Below are positions 46,572 through 56,624 of a DNA stretch of 64,000 nt, one piece after another. How positions within the stretch are numbered: the stretch's first letter is position 1; the number at the start of each line of letters is the position of its first letter. The translations under genes and the position numbers were made by a program. This DNA is from Heterotrichella gracilis (Eukaryota; Sar; Xanthophyceae; Tribonematales; Xanthonemataceae). The DNA lies in contig JAULBX010004666.1 in the NCBI GenBank assembly GCA_032358255.1, forward strand, positions 1-64,000, in the 5' to 3' direction. Below the pieces are notes generated by a model. It was not told where the DNA came from and did not search any database. It worked only from the letters and a program-made list of their open reading frames with translations.

Positions 46572-48569
46572 GACGTGGAAGGGCCTTGCAGGTGAGGCCC
46601 GCTGGCGCCATGATAAGAAGGGGCCCCGCGCTCCACTTGGGTGCTGGACAGACACATGGTTGGCTTCAAGTGCTGTTGACCCCATACTGCTGGTATTACA
46701 CTGCAGGGCAGGGTGGAAATACAAGGCAGCACCCTAGGCTAGGTTTTGCACCACACAGATTGCAAAGGGCAGATATGAGTCCTGCAAAGTATGCCACGTC
46801 TGGAAATGCATGGCAAAGGGTATTATAGTCCCAGTCGTACCTGCCTAGGTTCGTTGGCTGCTGTGGATGGCACCAGGGAGTGGGGAGCAACTCCTGCAAG
46901 GTGCGAAGCTACAAAGTGAACGTCTTCCCGTCTCACACTGTATGGCAACCACTAGGCGTACGGCACGCAGCGAAGCCTGGTGTGTCGATGGTTGCTTTCG
47001 ACACATGGATGTGCTAGGCGCACACTCAGAACAACACACACACATGCGTTCGATACTGGTGGGTGACCATTTTTGCATGCATATGCCCATCCAGTACGGG
47101 TCCGAAAGTGCCGCCCACTTGCACAAGCTTGACACGTCCAAAGAACCAAAAAGGAAGTTGTGAGTGGCTTGTCGCTTCTCCGCTCAGTGGCGCACCTGGG
47201 TAGCGACGCGCGGTGGGTGACAACGTGGCTGTAGTGGTGCTGGCCGTGGCATGACCTGGCCTGTAGGCAGGCCTGCGCAAACTGACCTGCATGACGAACT
47301 TGGGAGGATATAAGCGGGGATAACAGCCACTGATGCGTGCAAGCACTGTCAACGCAAGCTTGTGCTCCTACGCTGTGTAAGGTCAGGGAAAGTGGTCGCC
47401 GTTCAGACCACTTTTAAACCAACGACAGTCCAAACCCTTTTGGGACAAAGGAAAAACGAAGAATAAACTTTTTGCAACCTACTAGAGCTTCAATCTGTGA
47501 CTAGCCGTGCCGCTGTCGTTTAACTGTGCTGGAAGTTGGAAGGTCGCCATTGTCAACGCTGATCAATCACCCGGGAAAAGGCACACACACCCTTCTCAAG
47601 GGTTTCTACCCTGAACAGGGACTCCCATGGGCCACGGCGTAGACCGGGTTGATAAGAGGGCACGGTAATAGTGCACCCATAACGGCATCGACATTAAGTT
47701 TACAAGTGTATGCTGTCAGCACTTGGTACGGAAACAAGACAATGAGGCGTCGCTGACTAACCCAAACGGCATCCTTCTTGGCAGGTGCCTTGACGAGGGT
47801 CCTGCGCTGAATAGGCATACAACCTCTATACCCAACAGCGAGAACTTCATTCTTCATTCAAATCTGTAGAAGGAGCATCATGCAGGTCTGCTCACGGTGC
47901 TCGGGTGTGACTTCCACAAACAAGTTTCCAACGGACTGCCCTGCATTGCGCCGCGTGTGGGGACACTCAGGTGCGCCACTGGTGTCTAAAAATATGCTTA
48001 GTAACGTAGGTTGCTCATGTGTCGGAAGTGCAAGGTTGCTGTGGGCATACTGGGTGTATCGGTCACACGCTCAAACCATGCATGCATATGTGCATGCATA
48101 CTGCTCATACCCAAACTCCTTTGGCTCTGTCTCTATCTGCGGACATACCGGTCCACCTACATATGACTTTAAACCGCAGGTACCTCTCACTACTCCCTGC
48201 TACCGCTCGCCTCTGCCTATGTGCCAGGACAGGTACGGTGGTGTTCATTGCATGTGACGCAAGGTCTGGTAAACAGTATCTGTGGGCCCGGTGTAAACCC
48301 TGTTTGAAATGGTTGGTACTGATCCATCCCTCAGTCGCATCTGTCCTGGGAAGACATATACAGTTGTGGGGTTTTCAGCTAAATCTACCATGTGCACATG
48401 ATCCAAACAATAACCACAGAACCTTAAAGCACCACCACTTGACCCAAGCAACGTTATTGCGCAGCATTTAGTTGGGGCGCGGTGCCTCGGGTTGCAATGG
48501 CAACGGCAGCGCCAACCCCCCTCAAGTCGGGGGCTCCACGTGGCGCGAGCCGGTGACAGCTCTGACAGG
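46572..48569. other. Divergent region between the rhomboid paralogs
   Basis: The two rhomboid genes point away from each other here, so both promoters lie in this 2 kb. Open frames at about 47880-48257 and 48245-48727 have no recognised domain and no ATG-plus-splice logic. An ATG at 48496 opens a short transit-like frame (MATAAPTPLKSGAPRGASR) that hits a stop. It could be an unspliced or alternative first exon of the plus-strand rhomboid. Confidence 0.4.
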
Positions 48570-50740
48570 ATGCGTGCCATGGAGTCTGAGCTGGGGCTGC
48601 GGAACAACGGGGGAGGTGAGGGAAGCCATGAATACACCACACAGCACACAAAACTTGCACACTCAAACCATCCATACACCACACACGTAGGCATTGTGGG
48701 CCGGCGCAGGGGTATCTTGTGCCGCAATGGTGCATGGCACAGCGTCCTCCCTGCTGTCGTTGGTAAAAGGCTTTAGAGGCGTCTGGATGCTAACCAGGGA
48801 AGACCTTATGTACTAGCAGTGACCCATTGTGCAGTCCGCCATGCATGATTTGCTCATACGATTGCAGGCCTGACGTGCCCTCATACCCCCCCCCGTTAGC
48901 CCATGGCCCTAATACCTCCCCTTCCCCTCACATGACTGTTCAGGGCCCAAGCCCTCCACCGTCCCCTCCTCCTCCTCCCCCTCTCTGGCGCCCACCACCA
49001 ATGATGGCAATGGCACCTTTGCCCTCCTGGTCATCAACTTCGCTGTGTTCATGCTGCAGCATGCTGCACCCGCGCTGCTCTCCACCCTGGCGCTGTCACA
49101 CTCATACCCACACTGGTGAGTATGTGATTCTCTTTGGTCCCCACTTCCCATGCCGGCAACAGTACCTTTGCCCTCCTGGTCATCATCGTTGCTGTGTTTT
49201 AGGGTTTTCATGCTCCACTCGCGATGCTGTCCACCCTGGCGCTTTCACGCTCATACCCGCACCGGGAAGGCGATTCATGATTTTCATGTCAATGAACATG
49301 TTGCTGCGCACGCCATCGCCATTGCACGCGGATATGGATGGAGATGTTTAATGGCGTTGGAGGGTGAATTGCGCAGTAGCATGCCATCCATTGCTACCAC
49401 CCAAGTCGACTGCTCAGCAGCACATGCATCTGCGCCCTCACCGTTGGCATGACCCTTCTTTCAACCTCAACCATAGCTAATACACGCCATGCGCTACACT
49501 CTTCATTCTGCTGCGGAGCATTTTGCATGCCCCAGACACCTGTGTGCCATGTGGCAATCCTGATCCGCCCCAGCCCCCTTTAGCTCCCCATTTCCTTTAT
49601 ATCTCCCGTCCCTTTTGACCCAAACCGCTCCCTCCCACCCTCACACCCCACCTGTCAATCCCCCTCTGTCCCCAGGTGGCAGTTCCTGACCTGCACCTTC
49701 TGCCACCACGACTGGGCACACCTGTCAGGCAACGCATTCAGCCTGTACGTGTTTGGGCGCATAGTGGAGGAGGAAGAGGGGGTGGCGGGGGTGTGGGGCA
49801 CGTACCTGGTGTGCGGACTGGGTGAGTGGCAAAAGGGAGGGCACAGGGCGCATCCAGCCCTGGGTGGATCATAAGACCCTAAGATTTGGAACCCTATACC
49901 CTACACTTGTAATGGAAGTGCATTGGTCATGTGGACATACAAGGCCGCCTAGTTGGAAGCATGAAATAGTTGGCATGTATATGCACCACACCCTGCACTA
50001 TATGGGAATGGATACGTGGGTGGTAGAGAGCGCCTGCCACATGGGCAACCAGGCACAGTGCTGATGCTGAAACCCTAAGCTAGGACCTCCCCCTCATGCA
50101 GGCGGCTCCATCGCCTCCTACCTGTCCACCCCTGGCACCGCCACCGTCTCCCTTGGCGCCTCCGGTGCCATCTTTGGTCTCTTCGTGGTGGGGGTGCTGG
50201 CCAAGCTTGCACGTGGGCTGAATCTGAGGAGGGCACTGGAGGTGGTGGTGCTGGGCCAGTTTGTGGTGCAGCAGGTGGTGGGGGTGAGTGAGTAAGGTGG
50301 CTGTCACTCGCATGGCATGCGGCATAAATGGAATTGGCTGTTTGTGAGTGCGGCTGGGCTGTCCGGAGGTTTGCGTGTCGTCACTGTCAGTAGAGGGCCC
50401 AATAGTTGTCGCGCAGATTTATTCCCCACATGTCTGTGCATCCTGTCACTTCCCCCATCATACTGCGTCCATCCACGGCATGCCGTGCATACGCACCACA
50501 CACCGCACCATGTGATGCCGCGCTGCGGTACATGCACACAGCACAGCAGCCCCACCACGGCACTGCCCACCAGCTGAGCGCACCCCCTGTTGCCCGCAGG
50601 AGATCCATGCGCAGGCTGGTGGTGGTGGGGTGGGTGGCGCGCTGAGTGGTGTGCGGGTGGGGCATGTGGCGCACCTGGCTGGTGCACTGGCTGGTGTGCT
50701 GCTGGTCCTCATGCTCACGCGCCTTCCTAAGGGGGAGTAA
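48570..50740 (+). CDS. Rhomboid-like intramembrane serine protease, plastid type (paralog 2)
   Basis: Five exons join in frame: 48570-48615, 48944-49115, 49676-49821, 50102-50283 and 50600-50740, giving about 228 residues. The order is a first span (FALLVINFAVFML), then WWQFLTCTFCHHDWAHLSGN with the TM2 His/Asn pair (about 88 and 92), FGRIVEEEEG, active-site GASGAIFGLF (Ser about 142), LEVVVLGQFVVQQVV, and VAHLAGALAG with the catalytic His (about 207). This closely resembles plant chloroplast rhomboid-like proteins of the RBL10/RBL11 type. The N-terminus in this model is short and lacks a plain transit peptide, so the true start may be further upstream. It is a divergent paralog of the gene at 44178-46571. 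Confidence 0.85.
49006..49264. repeat. Copy of rhomboid exon 2 interrupted by a telomere-like motif
   Basis: The end of the real exon (49006-49117, CCTTTGCCCTCCTGGTCATC ... CTCATACCCACACTGG) is repeated at 49155-49264. In the copy the coding match is split by TTTAGGGTTTT at about 49197. The copy ends CGGGAAGG and has lost the GT donor. Confidence 0.75.
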
Positions 50741-51707
50741 GGAGGCAGTGGGGGGTAATGGGGAGGGGGGGGTGAATGGTGGGGGTGGCTGGCCAAATGG
50801 AGAGTGAGAAAGGAGAAGGGGGGTGGCCGGTGTGGGCGTTGATTCGTCCTGGGTGCAGGCAGCAGGGTGGCACGTGGGTCATGAATTTAGCTCTGCAATG
50901 TGCGGTTTTGTTGTTCATTGGTGCAACTGTTGGCGGGGTGGGGACTCGTGTTGCTTGGGACTGAATGCGAATCATTGACCGTGGGTTGAGCAGTGCGAGC
51001 GTGCCATGCATGTTTTGGGCACATGTGCGGCACCGGCGTGGTCAGTGGGCGCAGGGCCCTAGGGGTTGGGCTGCGCACAACCAACCCTAAGGGTTTGGAA
51101 AGTGACGCTGCAGTGCGATCGCCAAAGCGCTGTGGCTCAGGACAGTGAACGTGAACGTACTTTCAGAATGCCTGTGTGTGGGAATATAAATTATCTGCAT
51201 TTGGTGAACACTCATTGTTATTGGGGTAGTGTGTGCCATTGGAAACACACCTCTGTTTTAAAACAATATTTTTCCCCACTGAAAAACATTTTAGTCTGAG
51301 ATAAGGCTGGCGCTCGAGTACAAAGCTGAATGCGTCGAAAACAGAGCTGCAAGGGGGAGCATATGCAGCCAAGCGCTCTGCAAGACTCAACCTGAATCAA
51401 TTAATAACTCCTGACGTCCCAGGTCGTCGACTGAGCGGTCACGAGCCCGATCTCACCTCACATTATTGCCTGCACATCCCACCCCCACGACACTCGCACC
51501 CTTTGCGTTAAACGTGACTGGTTCTTCCTACATCACTGGATCTACTATCCCAAAGGTACTGCAGGACAGGGCCTGTGTTGCACTGTCGCTTACACCAGGG
51601 CCCCAATAGGCCTATAGCCATGGTGGCAAAAGCAGCACTCTCCTGCCCAACCGGCACCTGCGTGTCGCGTGTGGGGGGCACACACAGACAGACCAGGGCA
51701 AGCAATC
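50741..51707. other. Intergenic region upstream of IspD
   Basis: No coding exon is supported. The stretch contains the 3' end of the second rhomboid gene and presumably the IspD promoter. I see no repeat array. Confidence 0.45.
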
Positions 51708-54700
51708 ATGCGGGGTCATCAATTGGTGCTCTGCTGCGTCCCTGCCGGCCTGCAGTCCCTGCAGCATGGCATGCGCCCTCCATGCCACAAACAGGTGTGC
51801 TGCCCACCACCCCGCCCTCAAAGCCACCTGTTCTGCTTGAAACACGATAGGAGTGAGGTGATTTTGCACCATATCTGCTCATGCCCCGTCTTTGGCTACG
51901 ATTGTTCTGTGGCAGCTGTCTCATGTAGAGACATTGCGTAATGCACCACGAAAGGCAGCACTATTTGCTCATCTGTGGGTTGGCCACACAGCGCTGGGTG
52001 CAAAGCATGCACAGCACAGTGGCGTGTGACTGGTCAGGGGTTGTCCCTGTCGGTGGGCTCTACTGAGTACTGAGTCTACTCCCTTCCCTCCCCGCAGGAG
52101 CCTGTCGGTTACCCCCCTGCCAGCGGCGGTCCATGCGTATCAGGGCCAGTCAAGTCGCTGCGGTGCGCTCATAGGCATGGAAGGATAGTACTGTAGATAG
52201 CAATAGGGGCTAAAATAGCGGCATAACACCTGTTTCAGTGACTCAAGGCCATGTGCTGTATGCTTCTCTGCACTGCAGGTCCCTAGCATCCTGCTGAACA
52301 CACGATGGCACAACCCTTGCCTAGGTATACACTGGTGGCATGCCTTAGGTTGAACCCCGGCCCTGTGTAGCTGTGGACTATCACTGTCATCACCTTGCGG
52401 TCCGTCCCTACCTTAGAATTTGCTCACCGGCTAGGGTTTTCCCCGCAGGACGGCCTTGCGGTTCCTGCAGGCAGCGTGAGCGTGGTGCTGCTGGCAGGGG
52501 GAGTGGGCAAGCGCATGGGGGTAAGCCCAACCCTAAACCCTGAACCCTAAACCTAAACAGCGTGAGCGTGGTGCTGCTGGCGGGGGAAGTGGGCAAGCGC
52601 ATGGGGGTAAGCCCAACCCTAAACCCTGAACCCCTAACCCCTAAACCATGAGCATGATGCTGCTGCGGGAGGTGTGAGTAAGCGCATCCAACTGCATGGG
52701 TACACCCGCCTAGTTCACACAGAACTTTGCCCTAAATATGGGTATGAGCTCGCTGTTAACGGTTGTAATCTGTCATTTAATGAGAATAAAATTTGCTGTG
52801 ATTTGAGGTATTTAATCTGAAGAATTTCATTTCTGTCCTCCCCGTTTCAGGCTGCCATCCCCAAGCAGTACCTCCCCCTGCGCGGTGCCCCCATCGCCAC
52901 CTACAGCCTGCGTACCTTTGCAGCAATGGAGGAGGTGGGGGAGGTGGTGGTGGTGTGTGACCCAAGCTGGAGGTGGGTGGGGAGCAGGGGGGGGCGGTGA
53001 CGCGTGTGGTGGTGGTGGGGACACTGTTGGTGGTGTTGCGCTAGCAATATTGTATGTGCAGAGTTGCAATTGCGGGGTGGATGGGTTGGAGCCAGTGACT
53101 CCTGCTGGCTAGACCCTACCCACTGTGCTACTACTAGAGGCGGCAGCAAGGTCCAAACTGCTGGGGTACTCATCCGCTGGTCTGCAGTGGATAATGCTGT
53201 GCTAGTGCCATCCATACGCCATCCACACCCCTTGGGCAGTAGTGCGTCCCCCACCCATGTGGCTCCCTCCCAACCACCGAATGTACCCTCGCCCCCTTCC
53301 TGTCCCCAGGGACATTTTCGAGTCCATCCTCCCCTCGCTGCCCCGGCCCGTGCCCATCACCTTTGCGCTGCCCGGCAAGGAGAGGCAGGACAGTGTGCTC
53401 AGCGGGCTACAGGTGGGGGGTTGGTGATTGGGATGGTGATGGTGGGGTTGGGCGGGGAATGTGGTGGTGATAGTGGGGGCTGGGTAGGGGTTGGGGATGG
53501 CTCAACCGCACGCAGCGTTGCACCACCCGATAGGCGGTGGTTTCAAGGGTGTGCCCCTGGTCCTTGCATTCCAGACGGTGCATCCCCATGGGGATGACCA
53601 TGTGTGGGGTGGCGCATGCTGGGCAGGGGACCAACCTTGATCTGCCTGTGCCCACATGTCCATTGCCGATTGTGTGCTCCTTATTTAGTACTCAATACTG
53701 ATTGCTGATACTCATGACTGATTGCTGACTGTGTGCGCCTTACTGATTGATGATTACTGATTATCGATTACCGATTTCTGAATATTGATCACTGATTACT
53801 GACTGTGTGCTCCTCCCTCCCCTCCCCAGGCCATCTCCCCCTCCGCCTCCCTTGTGGCGGTGCATGACTCAGCGCGCCCCCTGGTCACGGCACAGGACAC
53901 ACGCAAGTGCCTGGCGGATGCGGCAAAGGTGTGTGGTGGTGTGCATGTGGGTGGGGGGAGGCAGGGATAAATGCACAGGAGGTGCTGGTGAGTGCACGTA
54001 TATGTTGATGCATGGGTGGTGTGTGGGCATGCAGTGGCCAGCATCAGTCATGAGGGAAGATTCCACGCCATTGGCCATCTCGATGGTCCCGCAGTGCAAC
54101 TGCCATCCACAGCCATGGCGGTTCGTTTGCCAACGTCGGGCCACTAAGGGTTGAGACGTTGCCATCATGTGCATCCCATCATGTGCATCCCATCATGTGC
54201 GACCCATCATCATCATCCCATCATCATCATCCCATCAAGTGCATCCCATCATCTTTGCAGCCCTCCTCTCATCCGCTGTGCACGTGATCCAGCATGCTAC
54301 CTCCGTCACCCCCTCCCCTCTCTCCTTCGCGCCCTGGTACCCGCTGGGTATCATGCCCACCCTCTGCCCCATCTCATCCCGTACCACCGCCACCAAGACA
54401 CCACACTCACCTCACACAGGTTGGCGCCGCTGTGCTTGGTGTTCCCGTGAAGCCCACCATCAAGGAGGTTGACAGCAGCGGCAGGGTGGTGCGCACGCTC
54501 AACAGGGCGGTGCTGTGGGAGGTGCAGACGCCGCAGGTGGGGGGGGTGGGGAGGGGTGTCATGTGGTGGGGTGGTGGGGGGGCATGCGGCAGGAGTTCGC
54601 ACGAGCCATGGAGTTATTGGTGTGTGTGTGGCGTGGGGTGTCCGAGGCCCATCACAGAAAATCCTGCAGCCAGGTGTTGCTGACCGTCATTCACAGGCCA

Positions 54701-55497
54701 CATTCACGCGCTCGTTCACATGCGCAACCTTGTCTTACCCACCACACTGGCTGAGCTGTATCACCTTTTATGCCCAATCCATTCCCTGGGTCTTGATCCC
54801 TGATCAGACGCATCCCCGCAGGTCATCCACCCCCACCTGCTGCGCACCAGGGATGATGGATGGCGTTACGATTGTGTGCATATTTCGTTTCCTTGATGCT
54901 AATCCCTGTTCTGCATCCACGCAGGTCATCCGTCCCCAGCTGCTGCGCACTGGCTTTGAGCTGGTTTCTTCCCAGGGGCTGGAGGTGACTGATGACGTAT
55001 CGATTGTGGAGGCCATGGGGGGCCAGGTGGTGGTCACGCCAGGGGCATACACTAACATCAAGGTGGGGTTGGGGGGGTTGGATCCTTTTATTATATTAGC
55101 CCCCAGCATTGCTCGTGGCAGAGGGTGGCTATGCGGGTGCATGCTTTAATAGCATGGCGGGTTTGAGTTTTGACGCGAACCCACCATGCAGGTAGGTTTG
55201 ACTTTGAGGGCTTGGGTTTTGGGTACCCCTGGTGTTGTCCCCACCGGCATGCACGTTGGATGGCTTGCGCTCACGCCAAGCAACCCTTCCTTCACACGTC
55301 ACCATACTGCAGCCCTCATGCATGTGCACACAACTCGGCTGCGCAATTTTACAAGCAAGGCATCGCTGCCGTGCCCTATGCCCCTTACAGTGCCCCGGAC
55401 CGCCCCCCTTTTTCTTCAGGTCACCACCCCTGACGACCTGTCCATTGCTGAGCGCTTTATGGACGAGGCCCAAGAGAAGCAGGCGGTGGCAGTTTGA
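51708..55497 (+). CDS. ispD: 2-C-methyl-D-erythritol 4-phosphate cytidylyltransferase, plastid
   Basis: Nine exons keep frame and give about 312 residues: 51708-51852, 52098-52162, 52449-52520, 52851-52972, 53310-53412, 53830-53928, 54420-54536, 54925-55062 and 55420-55497. The enzyme joins CTP to methylerythritol phosphate in the plastid isoprenoid (MEP) pathway. Family signatures appear in order: [10 protein letters not shown] (CTP loop, about 85-94), [24 protein letters not shown] (156-164), [28 protein letters not shown] (234-241), VTDDVSIVE and NIKVTTPDDL. About 70 Arg/Cys/Pro-rich N-terminal residues ending RIRASQVAA look like a plastid transit peptide. The first two exons rest on phase and transit-like composition and are less sure. 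Total length is close to that of plant IspD precursors. Confidence 0.92.
52473..52687. repeat. Three copies of the IspD CTP-loop exon end
   Basis: The exon end plus donor (AGCGTGAGCGTGGTGCTGCT ... ATGGGG|GTAAGC, 52473-52529) recurs almost unchanged at 52559-52619 and decayed at 52648-52687. CCCTAAACCCTGAACCC-type filler separates them. Copy 1 is preceded by AAACAG, giving an acceptor-like AG. Confidence 0.85.
53686..53812. repeat. Imperfect ACTGATT short repeats
   Basis: An intron segment consists of many variants of TACTGATTGCTGA/TATTGATCACTGA. It ends in GACTGTGTGCTCC, a phrase that also occurs earlier as GACTGTGTGCGCC. Confidence 0.6.
54167..54258. repeat. CATCATGTGCATCC minisatellite
   Basis: CATCATGTG(C/G)ATCC and CATCATCATCATCC units alternate for about 90 bases in an IspD intron. 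Confidence 0.75.
54811..54951. repeat. Copy of an IspD exon start with its acceptor
   Basis: CGCAGGTCATCCACCCCCAC then CTGCTGCGCACCAG (about 54817-54851) copies the acceptor and start of the exon at 54925 (GCAGGTCATCCGTCCCCAGC then TGCTGCGCAC). The copy soon diverges. Confidence 0.75.
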
Positions 55498-56624
55498 AGC
55501 GCAGGAGAGGTGCAAGGGGGGAGGGGGGTGGGGGGTCCACAGCAGATCAATGCCCGAGTCCTCGGTGGCGATGTAGGGTTATACCTCAACCCTCAACAGT
55601 CAAGGGGGTGACGGTGACCAGAAGTGGGGTGGGGCGGGTGCGCCTGGGGTTCAGGGTGGACGTTGGGGACGCGAAATGGGGGTGATGAGAGCGGGATGGG
55701 TGGCACTTCACGCAGTCCTTGCTGGCGGCAATATATTTCCGTGGCAGGGCGCGTGTGTGCTAGCACGAGGTGCAGCTGCTGTTGGGGACGGGCGCGCAAA
55801 CCAGAGAAACGGCGTCCACCTGATAATTTATTGCTCAACACATAATGTGCGCGTCCAGCAGCAGACTTGCGAGTTGCCTTCAACGCGCTCAGGGCTAAGA
55901 GAGCATATTTATGCCATAATGGATCGCTGTAACAACTTACTGTTTGCACTTGTTGTATCGGAGCACATTATTGCAATATCTTTGAGTTGCCCATCAGCTT
56001 TATGGATGCAGCAGCTATTATAGCAGTATACTTGATTGCTTCGAAGGCCAGCAAAACCCCAGATGGCTCCAAGGCCAGCAAAACCCTAGCAAACCCTAGT
56101 AGGGTTTCGTGTCCAGCTCAGCCTCCCGCTCCACCACAGATAACGAGTGCACTTTTGTACTTTTGGCACCCTTTGCCGTTCGCGGCCACCACTGCGAGCT
56201 CCACAGTTCCAGCAAACCCTTGTTTCGTACTTGCGGTGCTACCAGTTGTGCACACACCTGATATCAACAATCCCTGGTCGACTGGCAAGGGAAGGGGGCA
56301 TAGTATCCAACCCGACCTGCGTGCCAGGTACGGCACACTGCTCACGACAAACCCTTGCAAGAAAACACCTGCTCTTGACCAAACCCCGCACCTAGTGTGG
56401 TTCTCATATACAAGCGAGTCCGCCCACGGGCTGTTTGGGCCTGTAGCGTGGCAGAGCGGTGCGCCAGATCACTCCCATGCCACCATGCCACCATGCCACA
56501 GGGGTAGCACCCCACGCCTTGCCACTGCTGTCTACGGCGTTGGGGCAGTGGCTACAAACACTCGCCACTCGTTTGGTCTCAAACCACTTTAAAACTCCTC
56601 CCATTCCCGTCACAGGCTGACGAA
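55498..56624. other. Intergenic region between IspD and the F-box gene
   Basis: No supported exon. A small duplication AAGGCCAGCAAAACCC occurs twice at 56045 and 56072, followed by CCCTAGTAGGGTTTC. Otherwise I see nothing. Confidence 0.45.

Noticed and set aside
47880-48257. Plus-strand Cys-rich open frame with an ATG
   Set aside because: Although it starts with ATG, the Cys spacing fits no known domain and no neighbouring exon extends it; left as unassigned.
51839-51941. HHICSCP segment resembling a reverse-transcriptase tail
   Set aside because: It is only a few residues long and overlaps the likely first IspD exon and intron; chance similarity.
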